Part shown: positions 16,690 to 25,271 of the stretch, in pieces
How the letters are laid out: the number at the start of each line of letters is the position of its first letter
How positions within the stretch are numbered: the first letter of the stretch is position 1
Origin: Bacillota bacterium
Lineage (GTDB): Bacteria > Bacillota > Clostridia > Christensenellales > SZUA-584
DNA: 64,000 nt
Assembly: GCA_023461435.1 (NCBI GenBank)
Contig: JAEYLC010000037.1
Location: forward strand, 33,687 to 97,686
Direction: 5' to 3'
Translations under genes and position numbers: made by a program
The notes under the pieces: generated by a model
Databases searched by the model: none
Told to the model about the DNA's origin: nothing
Seen by the model: only the letters and a program-made list of their open reading frames with translations

Positions 16690-17630
16690 GAGACGATATA
16701 TACAGAAGACTCAAAGAGGCGGACGGCTTTGTTTCGGGCGGGGCGCTCGGCGAAGCGTACGGCGTCACAAGGGCGGCGCTTTGGAAACATATCAAGGCGA
16801 TGCAGGAGGACGGCGCCGGAATCGAAAGCGTGACGGGCAAGGGCTACCGGCTGATCACGCCGCCGAAGATACCGCGCGCCGGTTACGTGCGCGCGCATAC
16901 GCGGCGCGATATCCCCGTTTTCTATGAGGATTCGGTGACCTCCACGAACGATGTGGCCAAATCCGCCGCGCGCGATACGGACTTGCAGAGGGCGGTGTTC
17001 ATCGCGGGGGAGCAGACGGCAGGCAAAGGGAGAAAGGGGCGCGTTTGGGCATCAAAGCCCGGTCAGGGCGTGTATATGACGTTTCTCGTGCGCCCGAAGA
17101 CCGACCCCGAAAAGATTTCGGGGTTCACGCTCGCGGCGGCTGTCGCGGTATGCCGCGCGGTCGAAGCGGTTTCGGAAGCAAGGCCGCTTATCAAGTGGCC
17201 GAACGACGTGATCGTGGACGGCAGGAAAGCGGCGGGCATACTCACCGAAAGCATGGTCAATATGGACGGCGTCGAGTTTGTGGTGTGCGGCATCGGCATC
17301 AACACGGACGCGTCGCTGTTTGAGGAAGGGATTCGCGGCACGGCGTTCGCGCTTGCGGCCAACAACACGCTGCTGGCCGCCGCCGTGATCGACAGCTTTA
17401 TGGACGCATACGATACATTTGCGGCAGACGGCCTCAAACCGTTTATGGACGTGTTTCGCAGCCGCAGCGCGATATCGGGCATGGTCACGGTGACGGGCAC
17501 AGGCGGCAGCGAAACGGGAGAGCTGATCGGCTACGACGACGAGGGTGCGATACTCATAAGCTGCGGCGGGCGGACAAGGCGCTTTGTCGCGGGCGAGGTG
17601 TCGTTAAGAGGGGAGAACGGCTATGTATAA
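16686..17630 (+). CDS. birA: Bifunctional biotin ligase/biotin operon repressor (BirA)
   Basis: 314 residues. Residues 1-60 form a winged helix (FVSGGALGEAYGVTRAALWKHI), the centre is the biotin-protein ligase domain with GEQTAGKGRKGRVW and LIKWPNDVIVDGRKAAGILTE in parts, and the C-terminus is the small SH3-like domain. BirA attaches biotin to carboxylases and, having the DNA-binding domain, probably represses biotin genes, none of which are in this window. GTG start overlapping the recX stop by four bases. Confidence 0.93.
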   Translation: MRDDIYRRLKEADGFVSGGALGEAYGVTRAALWKHIKAMQEDGAGIESVTGKGYRLITPPKIPRAGYVRAHTRRDIPVFYEDSVTSTNDVAKSAARDTDLQRAVFIAGEQTAGKGRKGRVWASKPGQGVYMTFLVRPKTDPEKISGFTLAAAVAVCRAVEAVSEARPLIKWPNDVIVDGRKAAGILTESMVNMDGVEFVVCGIGINTDASLFEEGIRGTAFALAANNTLLAAAVIDSFMDAYDTFAADGLKPFMDVFRSRSAISGMVTVTGTGGSETGELIGYDDEGAILISCGGRTRRFVAGEVSLRGENGYV

Positions 17631-18528
17631 CGGAAGCCTGACAGATATTAAAGGAGTCCTTGCGGGGCATTATACGGATGAAGAAGCGCAGACGGGCTGC
17701 ACCGTCGTGCTGCTCGGCAACGGCGCGGTGGCGGGCGTGGACGTGCGCGGCAGTGCGCCGGGCACGCGCGAGACGGATCTGCTGCGCCCCACGAACGCGG
17801 TGCAGACGGCCCACGCCTTTGTGCTGTCGGGCGGCAGCGCCTTCGGGCTGGCCGCGTCGGACGGCGTGATGCGCTGGCTTGAGGAGAAGGGTTTCGGCTT
17901 CGATATGGGCGTGGCCCGCGTGCCTATCGTGCCCGCGGCGGTGCTGTTTGATCTTGCGGTCGGTAATCCGGCGGTGAGGCCGGGCGCCGATGCAGGGTTT
18001 CGGGCGTGCGAAAGCGCGTCCGAAAAATTAACACAGGGGCGTGTGGGCGCGGGAACGGGCGCCACGGTCGGCAAGGCGGCGGGGATGCCGCTGGCGGGGC
18101 GCGGCGGCTTCGGCACGGCAGCCATCATGCTGCCGGGCGGCGTGATCGTCGCGGCGGCGTTCGCGGTGAACGCGCTCGGCGACATTTACGACCATACGAC
18201 GGGCAGGAAGATCGCAGGGCTCAAGGGCGGCAGCGTCAGCGAGGTGCTGATGGGCGGCAGGGGCATGGATTTTTCGGGTCAGAACACGACGATCGGCATT
18301 GTGGGCACCAACGCGGCGCTCTCTAAGGAGCAGGCGAACAAGCTCGCCGCGGTGGGGCAGGACGGCATCGCGATGGTCATCCGGCCCGCGCATACGATGT
18401 TCGACGGCGATACGGTTTTCGCGTTCGGCACGGGTGAAAAAGCAGGCGACTTCAACGCGGTGCTCGCGGCGGGCGCGGAAGCGGCGGCGCGCGCGGTGAT
18501 CAACGCGGTGACGGAGGCGAACGCATGA
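17623..18528 (+). CDS. P1 family peptidase (DmpA-like, S58)
   Basis: 301 residues. The sequence has GVLAGHYTDEEAQTGCTV, LLRPTNAVQTAHAFVLSGGSAFGL and, near residue 220, NTTIGIVGTNA, where self-cleavage before the nucleophile creates the two chains of this N-terminal nucleophile hydrolase family. Members act as aminopeptidases or beta-peptidases. Overlaps birA by eight bases and acpS by four. The place in a housekeeping operon is common in Clostridia but the substrate is not known. Confidence 0.9.
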   Translation: MYNGSLTDIKGVLAGHYTDEEAQTGCTVVLLGNGAVAGVDVRGSAPGTRETDLLRPTNAVQTAHAFVLSGGSAFGLAASDGVMRWLEEKGFGFDMGVARVPIVPAAVLFDLAVGNPAVRPGADAGFRACESASEKLTQGRVGAGTGATVGKAAGMPLAGRGGFGTAAIMLPGGVIVAAAFAVNALGDIYDHTTGRKIAGLKGGSVSEVLMGGRGMDFSGQNTTIGIVGTNAALSKEQANKLAAVGQDGIAMVIRPAHTMFDGDTVFAFGTGEKAGDFNAVLAAGAEAAARAVINAVTEANA

Positions 18529-18902
18529 TCATCGGCACGGGCGTGGACATCGTCGAGATCGAACGCATCGCCAAGGCCGCGAAAAACGAGCGGTTTTTTG
18601 AGAAGATTTTTTCCGAGGCGGAAATCGCGCTTTTTGAAGCGGGCAAATACAGAATGGAAACGGTGGCGGGACGGTTTGCGGCCAAGGAAGCGGTGTTAAA
18701 AGCGCTCGGATGCGGGCTTGGCGACATACCGATGAAGGACATTGAGACGCTTCGCGCGCCGTCGGGGCAGCCCGTGATTACGCTCAAAGGGCTGGCGAAG
18801 CAAAAGGCCGATGCGCTCGGCGTGAAGCATATGCACATTTCCATCTCGCATTCGGAGCGTTATGCGGTGGCGCAGGCCGTCGCGGAAGGAGACGCACTAT
18901 GA
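18525..18902 (+). CDS. acpS: Holo-[acyl-carrier-protein] synthase
   Basis: 125 residues, the usual AcpS length. Motifs: GTGVDIVEIERI at the start with the metal-binding aspartate, and GRFAAKEAVLKALG near residue 50 with the catalytic glutamate and lysine; HISISHSERYAVAQA near the end. It transfers phosphopantetheine from CoA to acyl carrier protein. Overlaps both neighbours by four bases. Confidence 0.95.
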   Translation: MIIGTGVDIVEIERIAKAAKNERFFEKIFSEAEIALFEAGKYRMETVAGRFAAKEAVLKALGCGLGDIPMKDIETLRAPSGQPVITLKGLAKQKADALGVKHMHISISHSERYAVAQAVAEGDAL

Positions 18903-20419
18903 TACCCGTACTGTGCAAAAACGATATGCAGGCGCTCGACCGGTACATGATCGAGCAGCGAAAGATTCCGTCGCTCGTGCTGATGGAAAACGCGGCGTTC
19001 GGCATGACGTTGCGAATATCGGAGCGCTTTGACTTAAAAACAAAAATCGTGGCGCTGTGCGGCGCGGGCAACAACGGCGGCGACGGCTTTGCGGCAGCCC
19101 GGCAGATGGAAGCCAAAGGCTATGAAGTGACGGTTTGCTTGATCGGCAAAGCCGATGCGCTTAAAGGCGACGCGGCTGTTAACGCGGCCTTTTTTGGCCC
19201 GCGTATCGTTGAAATAGAGGATGAAGGCACAGCCAGAGCCCAGCTTTCGGGCTTATCGGGCAGTGTGATCATCGACGCGGTTTTCGGCGTGGGTCTCTCG
19301 CGCGATGTCACGGGGCTTTACGCGTCCGTGATCGAGCTGGTCAATCAAAGCGGCGCTTATGTCGTCGCGTGCGATATCGCGTCGGGCATCGACGCGGACA
19401 CAGGCGCGGTGCGCGGTATAGCTGTGAATGCCGACGAAACGGTGACGTTCCAGTGCGCAAAACCGGGGCATTTGCTGTTTCCGGGGCGCGCGCATACGGG
19501 CAAGCTCACGGTGAAGGAAATCGGTGTGACCCAAGGGTTCACGCAGGGGCTCATGGGCTGGGCGAATCAGGTGACGCTGCAGCCGCGGCAGCCGGATACG
19601 AATAAAGGCAGCTTCGGGCGTCTCGCGTGCGTCGTCGGAAGTGAGGGCATGGCGGGCGCCGGCGTCATGTGCGTGGGCGCTGCGCTGCGCGCGGGCGGGG
19701 GGCTCGTGACGGCGGGCGTGCCGGCCTCACTGCGAGGCGTGTTTGAAGCCAAAAATCCCGAAAGCCTGACGTTCGCGCTCGACGATTTTTCGGGGAGCCT
19801 CTCGGAGAACTGCACAGACGGGCTTGACAAACTGATGACGGGAAAAACAGCATTAGCTGCGGGGCCGGGCCTCTCCACCGGCAGCGGCGCGATGGCGGCG
19901 GTGCGCCATCTGATCGCGCATTATGATATCCGCAAGGTGTTTGACGCGGACGCGCTCAACCTGATCGCGCAGGATATTGAGCTGCTGAATGAGAAAAAAG
20001 GCGACATCGTGTTGACGCCGCATGTCAAAGAATTTTCGAGGCTGTGCGGCGCTTCGGTGGAACAGATCAAGAGCGATCCGCTCAAAATCGCTCAGGACTT
20101 TGCGCAAAGGTACGGCGTTGTGCTGCTGCTCAAGGGCGCGACGACGATCATCACGGACGGACCGCGCACAATGTTTGTGACGGCGGGATCGCCCGGCATG
20201 GCGAGGGGCGGCAGCGGCGATATCTTAACGGGTGTGATCGGCGGCCTGATGTGCGGCGGCCGCGAAGGCGGCAAAACGGCGTTTGAAGCGGCTGTGACGG
20301 GCGCGTATATCTGCGGCAAAGCGGGCGAAGCCGCGGCGAAGGAGCTGGGTGAGCTTTCAATGACGGCGGCGGATACGCTCGCGCATATTTGCCGTGTGAC
20401 GAAGAAAATGACGGGATGA
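18899..20419 (+). CDS. nnr: Bifunctional NAD(P)H-hydrate epimerase/dehydratase
   Basis: 506 residues. The N-terminal YjeF_N domain (about 1-210) has GAGNNGGDGFAAARQM and DAVFGVGLSRDV; the C-terminal ribokinase-like ADP/ATP-dependent dehydratase domain (about 225-500) has GSFGRLACVVGSEGMAGA and GSPGMARGGSGDILTGVIGGL. The enzyme repairs hydrated NAD(P)H. acpS-nnr adjacency is common in Gram-positive genomes and supports both calls. Last gene of the operon; no clear terminator follows. Confidence 0.95.
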   Translation: MIPVLCKNDMQALDRYMIEQRKIPSLVLMENAAFGMTLRISERFDLKTKIVALCGAGNNGGDGFAAARQMEAKGYEVTVCLIGKADALKGDAAVNAAFFGPRIVEIEDEGTARAQLSGLSGSVIIDAVFGVGLSRDVTGLYASVIELVNQSGAYVVACDIASGIDADTGAVRGIAVNADETVTFQCAKPGHLLFPGRAHTGKLTVKEIGVTQGFTQGLMGWANQVTLQPRQPDTNKGSFGRLACVVGSEGMAGAGVMCVGAALRAGGGLVTAGVPASLRGVFEAKNPESLTFALDDFSGSLSENCTDGLDKLMTGKTALAAGPGLSTGSGAMAAVRHLIAHYDIRKVFDADALNLIAQDIELLNEKKGDIVLTPHVKEFSRLCGASVEQIKSDPLKIAQDFAQRYGVVLLLKGATTIITDGPRTMFVTAGSPGMARGGSGDILTGVIGGLMCGGREGGKTAFEAAVTGAYICGKAGEAAAKELGELSMTAADTLAHICRVTKKMTG

Positions 20420-20470
20420 ACAATAAACTGCTGTTTGAAATGAAGCAGAACAGACGGCATCATTGCCGGC

Positions 20471-20644
20471 TCAGCGGGCTTCCTTATCTTTGCTTGTCAT
20501 ATCGATAAGCTGTTCTAAAAACTTGCCCTGCTGTTGTATTTCATCATTCTTTGAAAGAGGGACCCGGTTATTAAGCGAATCGTCTATCATCCGGTTCAGC
20601 TTCTCTCTCTCTGACTGTATGATGTTTTGTGCATTGATTTCCAT
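20471..20644 (-). CDS. Spo0E-like small protein (putative aspartyl-phosphate phosphatase)
   Basis: A 57-residue gene on the minus strand. The protein is an all-helical hairpin: SEREKLNRMIDDSL, a short turn, then EIQQQGKFLEQLIDMTSKD, like the Spo0E family, which removes phosphate from Spo0A and so delays sporulation. The usual SQELD signature is weak: the aspartate position reads Glu44. A strong promoter in front (TTGACA-17-TATATT) and good codon use support it as a real gene. The ribosome site is poor. Alternative: an unrelated small helical protein. Confidence 0.55.
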   Translation of the reverse strand: MEINAQNIIQSEREKLNRMIDDSLNNRVPLSKNDEIQQQGKFLEQLIDMTSKDKEAR

Positions 20645-20680
20645 ACCGACTTCTTTGACCTCTGATTACATACTTTCATC

Positions 20681-20709
20681 AATATATAGTTAATTGTGTT
20701 AAATGTCAA
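20681..20709 (-). promoter_or_regulatory. Consensus promoter for the Spo0E-like gene
   Basis: Minus strand: TTGACA (20709-20704), exactly 17 bases, TATATT (20686-20681). Confidence 0.7.
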
Positions 20710-20793
20710 CCGCAAAAGGGTAATAATTTGTATTTGTTTTGATATGATATGCTTAAAAAATGACCATCCGGCGATTATTATGAGGTGACATCA

Positions 20794-21036
20794 ATGACAT
20801 ACGCACAAGCGGTTGCCGAACGCATCGTAAGTATATGCGATAAAAGAAAACTCACGCTGAACAGGCTGGCCTCTCTTTCGGGTCTCAGACAATCAACGCT
20901 TGAGAACATAGCCAAGGGGCACACGCAGAACCCCACATTGCGTACGCTTCACCGCATTGCGGTGGGGCTTGATATGACAGTGTCCGAGCTGCTCAATTAC
21001 GATACCATGAATGAAGCGGTATTCGACGACGAATAA
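20794..21036 (+). CDS. Small XRE family helix-turn-helix protein
   Basis: 80 residues from the ATG at 20794, preceded by GAGGTG; a GTG at 20785 is part of that ribosome site. A single helix-turn-helix fills the protein: LTLNRLASLSGLRQSTLENIAKG and TLRTLHRIAVGLDMTVSELL. This kind of Cro/CI-type regulator is common as a stand-alone gene in Clostridia. No partner gene or operator is obvious. Confidence 0.85.
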   Translation: MTYAQAVAERIVSICDKRKLTLNRLASLSGLRQSTLENIAKGHTQNPTLRTLHRIAVGLDMTVSELLNYDTMNEAVFDDE

Positions 21037-21223
21037 GTTCCAAAGATAATAACTGCATTAACGGTAGTCTCTCTCGGCGAATTTAGACATGTAAAGCATC
21101 AGTACGCCGGGGTTTATTGATGTCTATTTTTTAGTTTTTTGTGAACACTCATTTTTTATTGAAGGGTTACAGGCATCCGGCGGTGAATACAGCATACAAC
21201 AAAAACAAGAGGAGGACAGATTT

Positions 21224-21718
21224 ATGAGCGAAAACAAGACGGGCAATAATTTGATGGAGGCTTTTGCGGGAGAATCGCAGGCAAACAGGAAGTATACGGC
21301 ATACGCGAAGCAAGCCGAGAAGGAAGGCAAAACGAACGCCGCGAAGCTTTTCCGCGCGGCGTCGGACGCCGAGACGCTGCACGCGCTTAAGCATTTCGAG
21401 GTGGCGGGCAAAATCGGCGACACGGCAACGAACCTGCAGGACGCGGTGGCAGGCGAAACGCATGAATATAAGGACATGTATCCCGGGTTTGTAAAAACAG
21501 CCGAGGAAGAGGGCAACAGCGCGGCGATACGGACGTTCACCTTTGCGATGAAAGCCGAAGAGGTGCACGCGAGGCTTTATGCTGAGGCGCTGCAAAACAT
21601 GGACGAGACGCAGGAGGTTTTCTACTATCTGTGCCCCGTTTGCGGCAACATTGAGAAGGCGCGGCCCGACAGCTGCCCGATCTGCGGCGTGCCCGGCGCC
21701 AAATTTATAGAGTATTGA
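21224..21718 (+). CDS. Rubrerythrin
   Basis: 164 residues. The N-terminal four-helix domain has the di-iron ligands within AGESQANRKYTAYA, ETLHALKHFE, GETHEYKDMYPGF and AEEVHARLY; the C-terminus carries the rubredoxin-like iron site CPVCG...CPICG. It reduces hydrogen peroxide in anaerobes. Strong GAGGAGG-type site upstream, own terminator downstream, so a single-gene unit. Confidence 0.96.
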   Translation: MSENKTGNNLMEAFAGESQANRKYTAYAKQAEKEGKTNAAKLFRAASDAETLHALKHFEVAGKIGDTATNLQDAVAGETHEYKDMYPGFVKTAEEEGNSAAIRTFTFAMKAEEVHARLYAEALQNMDETQEVFYYLCPVCGNIEKARPDSCPICGVPGAKFIEY

Positions 21719-21770
21719 ACGCGTAACAGGCGCTGGTCTGGCGACAGCCAAAGAGCCCAGTACAATAATG

Positions 21771-21810
21771 AAACGCCGCCGGAGAGGAACATGTCTTCGG
21801 CGGCGTTTTG
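21771..21810 (+). terminator. Intrinsic terminator after rubrerythrin
   Basis: AACGCCGCCG and CGGCGGCGTT form a ten-pair stem, then TTTTG. Confidence 0.8.
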
Positions 21811-22006
21811 TAACTCTGTCAGTGCAGAACTTTCAAAAAGTATGAGAGATTTAGATCATGAAGTTATGCATGAATTAGATAAAAAGCTTTTCGCTCTGGC
21901 GCAAGGTGGTGCGAGCACCAGATAAGAGATATCTGCCGGTGTGCGGCAGACATCTCATCGGTCGCCTGCCGGTGACAGCTTCTCCTTAGGCCAAAATGCT
22001 CCCGGC

Positions 22007-22633
22007 TTATCGTATAAAATGGGTCATGATGCGGTCTTCGTCCTCAGGGAAGGGGACAGTGCCTTTTCCCGCTTCGATCAGCTTTAAGAGCCATGCCATA
22101 GCGCCCGCGTTTTTGCGCAGCGTCTGGATGCCCTCGCCATCCTGCGTCACTTCGCCCTCCGTCATTCCATAGCCGATTGTCCAGTATTGTGACGGAGGAA
22201 TGACCGTTTGCGCGAGGTTCAGATAATTATTGAGCTGATGCACCACATCCACGCCGCCCGCGCGCCGCACGACGGCAATGGATGTCGCGACCTTGTATTT
22301 GAAATAATCCGAACTCGAATAAAACACCCTGTCTAAAAAAGCTTTCATTGCGCCCGCAATGCCCGCGTAATAGGTGGGCGAGCCGAGAATAAAGCCGTCG
22401 GCTTCACGCATTTTGGCCGATACGTCGTTGACGATGTCCTTGTTAAAAACGCATCGATTCTGTTCGGATGTCCAGCAATAGCCGCAGGCGATGCAGCCGT
22501 GGATGTCAAGATGCCCGATCTGAATCGTTTCCGTTTCGATGCCGAGCCGTTCGAGCTCCTGTGCCATCACCTTCAGCGCCAGGCTCGTGTTGCCGCTTTT
22601 CCGGGGGCTGCCGTTTATCGCAATCACTTTCAT
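22007..22633 (-). CDS. NADPH-dependent FMN reductase / flavodoxin-fold protein
   Basis: 208 residues from the ATG at 22633, where the family N-terminus MKVIAINGSPRKSGNTS begins. CIACGYCW and FILGSPTYYAGIAGAMKAFLDR place it with iron-sulfur-flavoprotein-like FMN reductases. It is transcribed away from a TetR gene that is followed by a flavodoxin, so the three may form one redox stress unit. A possible promoter (TTGACA, then TTTATA or TATACT) lies about 50 bases upstream. Confidence 0.87.
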   Translation of the reverse strand: MKVIAINGSPRKSGNTSLALKVMAQELERLGIETETIQIGHLDIHGCIACGYCWTSEQNRCVFNKDIVNDVSAKMREADGFILGSPTYYAGIAGAMKAFLDRVFYSSSDYFKYKVATSIAVVRRAGGVDVVHQLNNYLNLAQTVIPPSQYWTIGYGMTEGEVTQDGEGIQTLRKNAGAMAWLLKLIEAGKGTVPFPEDEDRIMTHFIR

Positions 22634-22760
22634 TATCGTTTTTTCTCGCTTTCCTGTTTTCGTAAACAGTATAAACATTCCTATCCGGAGGATGTCAAGA
22701 GTTTGTTGGAAACAAACGAGAATGAGGACGCAGCTGCAAACCAAAACTGCATTTTTTCTC

Positions 22761-22789
22761 TTGACATAAAGTCGAACCGATAGTACGTT
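22761..22789 (+). promoter_or_regulatory. Promoter of the second TetR-flavodoxin unit
   Basis: TTGACA, a 17-base spacer, TACGTT; transcription would start about 30 bases before the TetR ATG. Confidence 0.5.
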
Positions 22790-22824
22790 AATAATAACAA
22801 TAGTATAAATAATGGAGATGCGGT

Positions 22825-23466
22825 ATGGTAAAATGCAAACGCGACAGGCTGACAGAGTTTAACCGCGGCAACATATTGGAAGCAGCCAGAACATTGTTTG
22901 AGGAGAAAGGCGCGGCGCAGACGACGATGGACGACATCGCCAAAAGGGCGGATTACAGCAAATCGACCATCTATGTTTACTTTAAAAGCAAAGATGAAAT
23001 TTACTTCCATATTGTGCGGGAAAGCATGGAACTGCTGAGAGACCGGTTTCGGTCGGTCTTGGGTGCGCATGAGGATGCCGAAAGTGCGTTTTATGCAGTC
23101 TGCGGTGAGCTGGCCGGTTTTCAGCGTGAGTATCCGCTGTACTTTGACAGCATACAGGGCGAGATCGGCGTAGGTGAGGTAGATTTTGAGCAATACCCCG
23201 TGCTGCGCGATATTTATATGGTCGGCGAGGAGATCAACGAGGCGATATCTGCGATGCTGCGGCGGGGCATGGATGCTCACCTATTTCGCGGCGATATCAA
23301 CCCCGTGCCCACCATATTCATGCTGTGGGCCAGTCTGTGCGGCATTATCAAAATGGCGCAGCAAAAGGAAGCGTATTTGCGCAGCAAGCAGGGAATATCG
23401 CGCGAGGAGTTTTTGTGTGACTGCTTCGGCACACTTTTAAGAGCGCTTAAGGCCGGGGAGGTATAA
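22825..23466 (+). CDS. TetR family transcriptional regulator
   Basis: 213 residues. The DNA-binding region is ILEAARTLFEEKGAAQTTMDDIAKRADYSKSTIYVYFKSKDEIYF (in overlapping pieces), a standard TetR domain; the C-terminal half resembles TetR_C domains seen in Clostridia. It lies divergent from an FMN reductase and 62 bases before a flavodoxin gene. By analogy with the apbE cluster it likely senses a redox-active or toxic compound; this is inference. Confidence 0.9.
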   Translation: MVKCKRDRLTEFNRGNILEAARTLFEEKGAAQTTMDDIAKRADYSKSTIYVYFKSKDEIYFHIVRESMELLRDRFRSVLGAHEDAESAFYAVCGELAGFQREYPLYFDSIQGEIGVGEVDFEQYPVLRDIYMVGEEINEAISAMLRRGMDAHLFRGDINPVPTIFMLWASLCGIIKMAQQKEAYLRSKQGISREEFLCDCFGTLLRALKAGEV

Positions 23467-23528
23467 CACGCTTGTGGCTCGCCGCGCCTGTTAATATGTT
23501 AAATTATTTTGAAAGAAGGTTTTTATTA

Positions 23529-23990
23529 ATGGCAGGAACAGTGATCATCTATCATTCGGAGCACCACGGAAACACAAAGAAAGTCGTCGAGGCGATTGCG
23601 GCGGCGCATGCGGTTGAGCTGGTCCGGGCGGAGGATGCGGCGGGGATGGATTTCTCCGGTTGCGATGCGGTCGGCTTCGCGTCAGGCATCTACATGTCGG
23701 GGGTTCATCCTTCGCTCGTATCGCTGACGGACAACGTGACGCTGCGCGGGAAAAAGGCGTTTGTCATTTACACAAGCGGCAGCGGCGGCGCGAAGTACGC
23801 GGCGTCATTGACATCGAAGCTGGAGGAGGCGGGGATGACGGTGCTGGGTGTGTACCATTGCAAGGGCTTTGATACTTACGGTGCATTTAAACTGATAGGC
23901 GGCCTCGCGAAGGGTCGTCCTACGGAGGAGGAAATCAACGGCGCGGTAAGGTTTTATGAGCAGCAGGTCGTTCCGGCGCAGAACCGGTAA
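23529..23990 (+). CDS. Flavodoxin family protein
   Basis: 153 residues from the ATG at 23529 (AGAAGG upstream; the longer frame has no ribosome site). YHSEHHGNTKKVVEAIA is the FMN phosphate loop, followed by GFASGIYMSGVHPSL and VIYTSGSGG. Family: flavodoxin domain proteins, including HemG-like members. It probably carries electrons or reduces quinones. Shares a transcript with the TetR gene. Confidence 0.87.
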   Translation: MAGTVIIYHSEHHGNTKKVVEAIAAAHAVELVRAEDAAGMDFSGCDAVGFASGIYMSGVHPSLVSLTDNVTLRGKKAFVIYTSGSGGAKYAASLTSKLEEAGMTVLGVYHCKGFDTYGAFKLIGGLAKGRPTEEEINGAVRFYEQQVVPAQNR

Positions 23991-24028
23991 GGGGCGCGGT
24001 TGATTTGTTCGCGAACAGCCGCTTACAA

Positions 24029-24053
24029 GGACGTCACGAGACGCCCTTTTTTT
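24029..24053 (+). terminator. Intrinsic terminator after flavodoxin
   Basis: GGACGTC/GACGCCC stem with one mismatch, then seven T residues. Confidence 0.7.
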
Positions 24054-24058
24054 GTCGG

Positions 24059-24832
24059 CTATGCCTTGCGCGCGATGAAGAATATGCGCACAAACGGGAA
24101 CAGCAAGTGCCCGTCGTTCTGAGCCGGATAGGCGCTTTTAAGCGCGTCTTCGAAATCGGCGAGGAAAGCGGTTTTGTCGGTTTCGCAGTCAAGGCCGTTA
24201 AGGTAAGGCCGCAGCCCCGTGCTGCTGTACCACTGCACGAGCGCGTTGTGGCTCTCCATCACGTGATGGTAATGCGTCTCCCACAGGTCGATATCCGCTG
24301 TGAGCGTGCTCAAGATGTCATAATAGTATGGCACCGCATGGGTGGAATGCGTGGAGGCGCTGCCGAGCTTGGCGCGCCATTTCTCGGTTTTGATGAGCGT
24401 CTGCAGCGCGATATGAATCGGCATACTGGTCGTGTTGGGCACTTGTACGGCGAGTACGCCGCCGCTTTTAAGCAGCGAAAACAGATTCGGCAGCAGCGTC
24501 TCGTGATCGGGCATCCACTGTATCGCGGCGTTGGAGAACACGATGTCGAACCGCCCCAGGGCCGAGAGGTCGCCCGAGGCGTCCGCGCACACCCAAGAGA
24601 TGCCGCTGTCCGTTTCGCGTGCCTGGGCGATCATCGCGGGGGAGCTGTCGAGCCCGGTGATGGCAGCGCCCGGCCAGCGCTTTTTGAGCACGGCGGTGCT
24701 GTTGCCCGGGCCGCAGCCGATGTCGATGATGCGCTGCGGCAAAGGCATGTCGATGCGCGTAGCGAGGTCGACAGACGGCTGTGTGCGCTGTTTTTCAAAC
24801 TTTAAGTACAATTCCGGTTTCCAGTCGCTCAT
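24059..24832 (-). CDS. tam: Trans-aconitate 2-methyltransferase
   Basis: 257 residues. Class I SAM-dependent methyltransferase with IIDIGCGPGNSTAVL as motif I and FDIVFSNAAIQWMPDH as motif post-II; WKPELYLKFEKQRTQPSVDL at the start and the NALVQWYSSTGLRPYL segment are typical of Tam, which methylates trans-aconitate formed by chance from cis-aconitate. A TATAAT at 24956-24951 may be its -10 element. GGAAG lies before the ATG. Confidence 0.9.
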   Translation of the reverse strand: MSDWKPELYLKFEKQRTQPSVDLATRIDMPLPQRIIDIGCGPGNSTAVLKKRWPGAAITGLDSSPAMIAQARETDSGISWVCADASGDLSALGRFDIVFSNAAIQWMPDHETLLPNLFSLLKSGGVLAVQVPNTTSMPIHIALQTLIKTEKWRAKLGSASTHSTHAVPYYYDILSTLTADIDLWETHYHHVMESHNALVQWYSSTGLRPYLNGLDCETDKTAFLADFEDALKSAYPAQNDGHLLFPFVRIFFIARKA

Positions 24833-24976
24833 GCTGCAGGCTTCCTTTTATTCGTATTTGCCATGGACATTTGCTCATGTGGCTGCGATCTCAAAAAAAT
24901 TGGCATACGCGTGCGTACTGCCTTAAGCAGGCTATGATTTTGAGACCATTATAGCACCTTTCTGACATGAAAAGAA

Positions 24977-25000
24977 CCGCCGCAGCTTCGCGGCGTTTTT
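24977..25000 (+). terminator. Orphan intrinsic terminator
   Basis: CGCCGC/GCGGCG stem then five T residues. No plus-strand gene ends just before it; it may insulate the uracil permease unit from read-through. Confidence 0.6.
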
Positions 25001-25034
25001 CGCCAAAAAAATTTATATTTCGTGCGCAAACCGC

Positions 25035-25063
25035 TGGACAACCACAATAGCTTGTGATATTTT
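25035..25063 (+). promoter_or_regulatory. Promoter of the uracil permease unit
   Basis: TGGACA, 17-base spacer, TATTTT; transcription would begin about 20 bases before the PyrR site. Confidence 0.5.
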
Positions 25064-25087
25064 TAAACAAATGGACGATCCTTTAAT

Positions 25088-25161
25088 CCGGTCCAGAGAG
25101 CCCGGCAAGGTATATTTTTTTGTGTGCGATCAAAGCCTTGCCAAAAAACAAGGCTTTTTTT
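25088..25161 (+). promoter_or_regulatory. PyrR-binding attenuator leader
   Basis: CCGGTCCAGAGAGCCCGG at 25088-25105 is a hairpin with the PyrR loop sequence TCCAGAGAG. GGCAAGG at 25104-25110 can pair with CCTTGCC at 25136-25142 as antiterminator. The terminator stem AAAGCCTTG/CAAGGCTTT with seven T residues fills 25132-25161. With UMP, PyrR would hold the first hairpin and let the terminator form, so uptake is shut off when pyrimidines are plentiful. The three pieces are mutually exclusive, as in known pyr leaders. Confidence 0.9.
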
Positions 25162-25271
25162 AATGCCTCTCAACGAGGGGTGCCCGGCGGCGCGAGGAAA
25201 CATGGAACTGTATATCCCATCCAGTATCCTTAGCCAAATAATTATGCAAAATAATATCAAGGAGGATATAT

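Noticed and set aside
24005..24805. Long plus-strand frame opposite the methyltransferase tam
   Set aside because: Composition (Arg, His, Gly rich) is that of the complement of a GC-rich gene.
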